Positions 53,187-56,953 of a DNA stretch of 56,953 nucleotides are shown here, one piece after another. The stretch is from Pseudomonadota bacterium (GTDB lineage Bacteria; Myxococcota_A; UBA9160; PR03): positions 1-56,953 of the forward strand of contig QEVM01000029.1 in assembly GCA_003576805.1 (NCBI GenBank), given 5' to 3'. The position numbers and the translations under genes were made by a program. The notes under the pieces were generated by a model, which had not been told where the DNA came from, did no database searches, and was given only the letters and a program-made list of their open reading frames with translations. The first letter of the stretch is position 1. Each line of letters begins with the position of its first letter.

Positions 53187-55250
53187 ATGCAGGCCGAGGA
53201 CGCGCCCACGACGGCCGAAGCGCCCGTCGGAGCCGCCGCGCTCGAGGAGCGCGCGCAGCGGCTGCCGGCGACGTCCGGCGTGTATCTGTTCAAGAACGCG
53301 CGCGGCAAGGTGCTCTACGTCGGCAAGGCGCAGAACCTGCGGGCGCGCGTGCGCTCGTACCTGCGGGCCGGCGGCGACGGGCGCCACCGCATCCCCGAGA
53401 TGGTCGAGCGCGCCGCGGACGTCGAGGTCGTGGTCACGCCGTCCGTGAAGGCGGCGCTGCTGCTCGAGAACGAGCTGATCAAGCGCCACAAGCCGGCCTT
53501 CAACGTGCGGCTGCGCGACGACAAGCAGTACCTGGGCCTGCGCATCGACCCGCGCGAGCCGTGGCCGCGGCCGACGCCCGTGCGCCGCTTTCGCGAGGAC
53601 GGCGCGGCGTACTTCGGTCCGTTCACGTCGAGCCTCTCGCTGCGCGAAGCGATCTCGAACCTGCGGCGCATCTTCCCGCTGCGCTCGTGCTCCGATCCGG
53701 TCTTCCGCGACTACGCCCGGCGCGGCCGCCCGTGCATCGAGTTCGAGATGAAGCGCTGCCTCGCGCCGTGCTGCGGGCTGGTCGGTGCGCCGGAGTACGC
53801 GCAGCTCGTCGAGGGGACGGTGCTGTTCCTGCGCGGGCGCTCGGACGACCTGCTGCGCGAGCTCGGCGACGCGATGCAGCGCGCCGCCGCCGAGGAGCGC
53901 TACGAGGACGCCGCGCGCCTGCGCGATCGCATCGCCGCGGTCGAGCAGACCGTGCAAAAGCAGACGATCGTCGGCGAGCGCGCCGTGGACCGCGACGTCT
54001 TCGGCTTCGCGCGGCGCGGCGGCGAGGTCGAGATCGCGCTGCTGCACGTGCGCGCCGGCCGCGTGGTCGGGCACGCGGCGCACGCGTTCTCCGACCTCGT
54101 GCTCGACGACGCCGAGGTGTTCGGCTCGTTCCTGGTCCAGTACTACGCGGTCCCCGATCGGCCGGTGCCGGGCGAGGTCTGGGTGCCGTTCGAGCCGAGC
54201 GAGAGCGCCGCGCTGCGCGAGTGGCTCGCCGAGCGCGCCGGGCGGCGCGTCCTGCTGCGCGCGCCGCAGCGCGGAGCCGGGCGCGAGATGATTGCGATGG
54301 CGGACGCCAACGCCGAGCTGCGTCTCGCGCAGCGGCTCGACGCGCGCGAGAGCGTCGCGGCGGCGCTCGCGGAGCTGCAGGAGCGCCTGGGCCTCGCGAA
54401 GCTGCCGCAGCGGATCGAGTGCTACGACGTCTCGACGCTCGCCGGCACGCTCGCCGTCGGCAGCCGCGTGGCGTTCGTCGACGGCCAGCCCGACAAGAAC
54501 GGCTACCGCCGCTACCGCATCCGCGAAGCGCCCGCCGGCGACGACCTCGCGTGCATGCGCGAGATGCTGGCGCGCCGGATCGCCAAGGCGTCGAGCGATC
54601 CGCTGCCCGATCTCCTCGTCGTGGACGGCGGCCGCGGGCAGCTCGGCGTCGCGGTCGCCGCGCTGCACGATGCCGGCGTCGCCATCGCGAACGAAGCCTC
54701 AGCCCTCGATCGAAGCACCGACGCTCTCTTCCGCCGTAGCGAGCCAGAGGCGAGCGGGCAGATCGCCGGGCCTGACGTCATCGGACTCTCGAAGGAACGC
54801 GCGGGCGAGGGCGCGTCGGCGCGCGTGCGCCGCTCGGGTGGTCTCAAGGCGGAGCACGTGCACCTGCCGCAGCGCAAGGATCCCGTGCTGCTGCCGCCCA
54901 GCTCCGCCGCGCTGCTGCTGCTGCAGCGCGTGCGCGACGAGGCGCACCGCTTCGCGATCGAGTTCCAGCGCTCGCTGCGGCAGCGCGCGCACATGACGTC
55001 GATCCTCGAGGAGATCCCGGGCATCGGCCCGACGCGGCGGCGCGCGCTGCTGCGCGAGCTCGGATCGCTGCGCGCGGTGCGCGAGGCGACGCCCGACGCG
55101 CTCGCCGCGGTGGACGGCATCTCGGCTGCCGACGCGGCGCGCATCCGCGCCTTCTTCGCCGCGCTCGAGGCGCCGGAGAGCGCGGACGCGGCGATCGAGG
55201 CGGAGCCCGCGCTCGCGGCCGATCCCGCGCCGCCCGCGTCCGAGGCCTGA
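53187..55250 (+). CDS. uvrC: UvrC, excinuclease ABC subunit C, with repeat insertion
   Basis: The dual-incision nuclease of excision repair. The 687-residue protein (family usually about 600) has the GIY-YIG domain (GVYLFKNARGKVLYVGKAQN, 31-50), a UVR domain (EERYEDAARLRDRIAAVEQT), the RNase H-like nuclease (IECYDVSTLAGTLAVGSRVA and LLVVDGGRGQLGVAVAAL), and C-terminal helix-hairpin-helix motifs (IPGIGPTRRRALLRELGSL). Between HDAGV and VIGLSKER, residues about 499-530 (96 nt) are extra to the family. They include RRSEPEASG, encoded by a REP-like repeat. The reading frame is kept, so the protein may still work. The C-terminal tail is Ala/Pro/Glu-rich. Confidence 0.96.
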   Translation: MQAEDAPTTAEAPVGAAALEERAQRLPATSGVYLFKNARGKVLYVGKAQNLRARVRSYLRAGGDGRHRIPEMVERAADVEVVVTPSVKAALLLENELIKRHKPAFNVRLRDDKQYLGLRIDPREPWPRPTPVRRFREDGAAYFGPFTSSLSLREAISNLRRIFPLRSCSDPVFRDYARRGRPCIEFEMKRCLAPCCGLVGAPEYAQLVEGTVLFLRGRSDDLLRELGDAMQRAAAEERYEDAARLRDRIAAVEQTVQKQTIVGERAVDRDVFGFARRGGEVEIALLHVRAGRVVGHAAHAFSDLVLDDAEVFGSFLVQYYAVPDRPVPGEVWVPFEPSESAALREWLAERAGRRVLLRAPQRGAGREMIAMADANAELRLAQRLDARESVAAALAELQERLGLAKLPQRIECYDVSTLAGTLAVGSRVAFVDGQPDKNGYRRYRIREAPAGDDLACMREMLARRIAKASSDPLPDLLVVDGGRGQLGVAVAALHDAGVAIANEASALDRSTDALFRRSEPEASGQIAGPDVIGLSKERAGEGASARVRRSGGLKAEHVHLPQRKDPVLLPPSSAALLLLQRVRDEAHRFAIEFQRSLRQRAHMTSILEEIPGIGPTRRRALLRELGSLRAVREATPDALAAVDGISAADAARIRAFFAALEAPESADAAIEAEPALAADPAPPASEA
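54736..54757 (+). repeat. REP-like repeat inside uvrC
   Basis: GTAG, stem GCGAGCC, loop AGA, GGCGAGC, GG. TTCCGCC precedes it, as in the intergenic copies, and AACGAAGC further upstream (54690-54697) also occurs before copy C. Read in the same frame as the SpoIID copy (RSEPxASG). Confidence 0.75.
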
Positions 55251-55302
55251 CGCATCAAGGCGGCTCCGCGCCGGGCCGATGCGGGCCCGGAAGGAGCCGC
55301 GC

Positions 55303-56199
55303 ATGGTCCTCCGAACCTTTCTCTTCCCGATCGCGCTCGCGGGCGCGCTGCTGGCGACCGCCGCGCCCAGCGCGCGCGGCGAGATCTATCGCTGGACCGA
55401 CGCCGACGGCCGCGTGCACTACACGCAGGATCTCCAGGGCGTCCCGCCCGAGCACCGCGCCGCCGCGCGCGAGCGCGCCGGCGCAGCGGACGGGCCGAGC
55501 CGCGTGCAGACCTTCTCGAGCGAGCCCGCCGCGCAGGCGCCGAGCGCGCCGCGCCGACGCGCCTTTGCGTCGGGCGCGCGCGGCGAGCGCCGCGTGCACC
55601 GCATCCCGGTGGAGCGCGCGGGCAACGGCATGATCGTGCCGGTGCGGCTCAACGGCCGCGTCGTCGCGCCGTTCCTCGTCGACACCGGCGCGAGCTACGT
55701 GCTCGTCCCGGAGTCGGTGGCCGAGGAGGCGGGCATCCTGCCGGGGCCCGAGGCGCGCAAGCTCCAGTTCAGCACCGCGAACGGGATCGTCGAGCAGGCG
55801 GTCGTGTCGCTCGAGTCGGTCGAGCTCGGCACCGCGGTCGCGGAGGACGTGCCCGCGTCGATCAGCCCGACGCTCGAGGTCGGCCTGCTCGGGCTCTCGT
55901 TCTTCAACCGCTTCACCTACCAGGTGGACGCCGCCAGCGGCGTGCTCACGCTGGTCGACAACGACCTCGCCGCCAACGGCGACCTGCGCGGCGGGCGCTC
56001 GCACTCGCAGTGGCGCAGCGAGTTCGAGGGCATGCGGCGGCGCATCGGCGCGATCGAGGCGCGCCGCGACGAGACGCCGTCGAGCCGCAGCCGACTGCAC
56101 GCCGAGCTCGACCGGCTGCAGCGCGAGGCCGAGCGCGAGCTCGACCTGCTCGACGCCGAGGCGGACGAGGCGCACGTGCCCGACGCCTGGCGGCACTGA
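55303..56199 (+). CDS. Periplasmic retropepsin-like aspartic protease with DUF4124
   Basis: A 298-residue exported protein. It has a signal peptide (LFPIALAGALLATAAPSARG), then a DUF4124 segment (EIYRWTDADGRVHYTQDLQG, 27-46), a linker, and a single-lobe aspartic protease domain with the active-site motif FLVDTGASYVLVP (D127) and GLLGLSFFNRFTYQVD. A C-terminal helical tail (about 225-295) looks coiled-coil. The ATG at 55303 has AAGGAG 6 nt upstream and is preferred over the one at 55279. Such proteases work as dimers; the substrate is unknown. Confidence 0.9.
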   Translation: MVLRTFLFPIALAGALLATAAPSARGEIYRWTDADGRVHYTQDLQGVPPEHRAAARERAGAADGPSRVQTFSSEPAAQAPSAPRRRAFASGARGERRVHRIPVERAGNGMIVPVRLNGRVVAPFLVDTGASYVLVPESVAEEAGILPGPEARKLQFSTANGIVEQAVVSLESVELGTAVAEDVPASISPTLEVGLLGLSFFNRFTYQVDAASGVLTLVDNDLAANGDLRGGRSHSQWRSEFEGMRRRIGAIEARRDETPSSRSRLHAELDRLQREAERELDLLDAEADEAHVPDAWRH

Positions 56200-56368
56200 G
56201 CGCGCGCACGCCGATTTCCCCTCGTCACGCCGCGATCACCCTTTGCCGCGGCGGGCCGCGCGCCGCGCGCACGTGCAGCGCGCCCGCGCTTTCCGCCGCG
56301 GGAAGCGGCGTTGCGGCCGTCACTGCGCACGCGCGCGCCGGGGCATCCTTCTTGCTCCAGCCGGGCGC

Positions 56369-56737
56369 ATGCGACTTCGCTCCCGTCCCGTGCCCGCGCG
56401 CGACCGCGCGCGCATCCAAGCCGACCTCGAACGACTCGGTGTCCCGAAGCCGCTGCGCGAGGCGCTCGGCCAGCGGCTCGCCGACCTGGCCGCGGATCTT
56501 CCCGAGGACGCGTACCGCGCCGCGCTGGCGGGCGTCGCGGCCGCGCACGACGTGCACCGCCTCGGCGAGGAGAGCGCCCAGCGCACGCTGCGCGACTACC
56601 AGGAGATCCAGCGCCTGCTCGGCGCGTTCTCGGGCGAGATGAAGAAGCTCGACGAGGCGCTGCGCGTGCTCGCAGCCTACGTGCAGCGGATGCGCAGCCG
56701 CGCGCAGGCGGCGGACCGGGCCGACACCGTCCACTAG
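56369..56737 (+). CDS. Small helical protein of unknown function
   Basis: A 122-residue, highly charged, mostly helical protein that I cannot assign. It has RDRARIQADLERLGVPKPLR, a middle acidic stretch (DLAADLPEDAYRAALAG) and a C-terminal probable coiled coil (EIQRLLGAFSGEMKKLDEAL to AAYVQRMRSR). No signal peptide. The start is the ATG at 56369; a longer form from 56243 would add 42 Arg-rich residues that look non-coding. The 169-nt gap before it shows no clear promoter. Confidence 0.65.
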   Translation: MRLRSRPVPARDRARIQADLERLGVPKPLREALGQRLADLAADLPEDAYRAALAGVAAAHDVHRLGEESAQRTLRDYQEIQRLLGAFSGEMKKLDEALRVLAAYVQRMRSRAQAADRADTVH

Positions 56738-56953
56738 CGTTCTCCGCGTCGCCGCCGTTCCCGCGCGGCGGTACGGTCGGCGTTCCCGGTCCCGCGGAGT
56801 CCGCCGATCGCGGCTCTCGTCGCGCTGCTCGCCGCACAGGCGCTCGGGATCCTCGCTGCGGACCGCGGCGCGATCGGCGCGCAGGCGGCGCTCGCGTTCG
56901 CGGCGGCGGCGCTCGCGCTCGGCGTCGCGCTGTGGCGGCGCGGCGCGCTCGCG
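56738..56953 (+). other. Possible start of a membrane protein, cut by window edge
   Basis: From about 56810 to the end, the frame of the previous gene reads IAALVALLAAQALGILAADR and then further Ala/Leu-rich hydrophobic sequence ending WRRGALA, like the first helices of a polytopic protein; ComEC/Rec2 is one candidate. No ATG, GTG or TTG lies in this frame after the stop at 56737, so the start is unclear. It may simply be GC-rich non-coding sequence. Confidence 0.3.

Overview
The window is very GC-rich, tightly packed DNA from a diderm bacterium of deltaproteobacterial type (Myxococcota- or Binatota-like; no rRNA or ribosomal-protein marker is present, so this is inference). The support is the order lptC-lptA-lptB-rpoN-ptsN-hprK-rapZ-EIIA(Man)-HPr, plus yajC-secD-secF, a TolC-type channel, a bactofilin and a SpoIID-like protein. 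Many genes start with GTG and overlap the previous stop by 4 nt. No tRNA, rRNA or CRISPR array was seen.

Layout. 1-4.6 kb: the end of a DNA photolyase overlapping a DUF523-DUF1722 gene, a small exported DUF2255-like protein, a wax-ester/diacylglycerol acyltransferase and MazG. 4.6-5.9 kb: a gene graveyard with a twice-frameshifted REP-associated tyrosine transposase (RAYT) and a decayed DUF3237 gene. 5.9-10.9 kb: a carbamoyltransferase module (zinc-ribbon methyltransferase, DUF5989, NodU/CmcH-type carbamoyltransferase, SxtJ-like membrane protein, SGNH hydrolase). 10.9-33 kb: an accessory catabolic region with a thiolase/DUF35 pair and alpha/beta hydrolase, a propeller-cytochrome, a P450 facing an SRPBCC-Rieske fusion, a D-aminoacylase-like amidohydrolase, an EamA transporter, a sulfotransferase, four SDRs, an LLM flavin oxidoreductase, two aminotransferases, a metallophosphatase, an amidase and a Crp/Fnr regulator. 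33-46 kb: core envelope and regulatory genes (lpt, rpoN, regulatory PTS, metK, SpoIID, yajC-secDF). 46-57 kb: bactofilin and TolC on the minus strand, then ispD-ispF-cysS-uvrB, uvrC, an aspartic protease, a small helical protein and the possible start of a membrane protein at the edge.

Most striking signals. (1) A REP-like repeat: GTAG plus a short hairpin whose stem carries tandem G.A mismatches. It occurs three times in one intergenic gap and twice inside essential-type genes (spoIID-like and uvrC), where it is translated in the same frame and enlarges the proteins. A long-stem relative sits inside the amidohydrolase gene. The RAYT pseudogene in the same window is of the class that mobilises such repeats. 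(2) A recurring promoter layout in which a TAnnnT -10 box lies 6-7 nt before a start codon that lacks a Shine-Dalgarno sequence, suggesting leaderless mRNAs. (3) A perfect match to the KstR-type operator TnnAACnnGTTnnA in front of the SDR/LLM genes. (4) Domain oddities: reversed Rieske/SRPBCC order, an HPr kinase lacking its N-terminal domain, and RapZ with Arg in place of the Walker A Lys.
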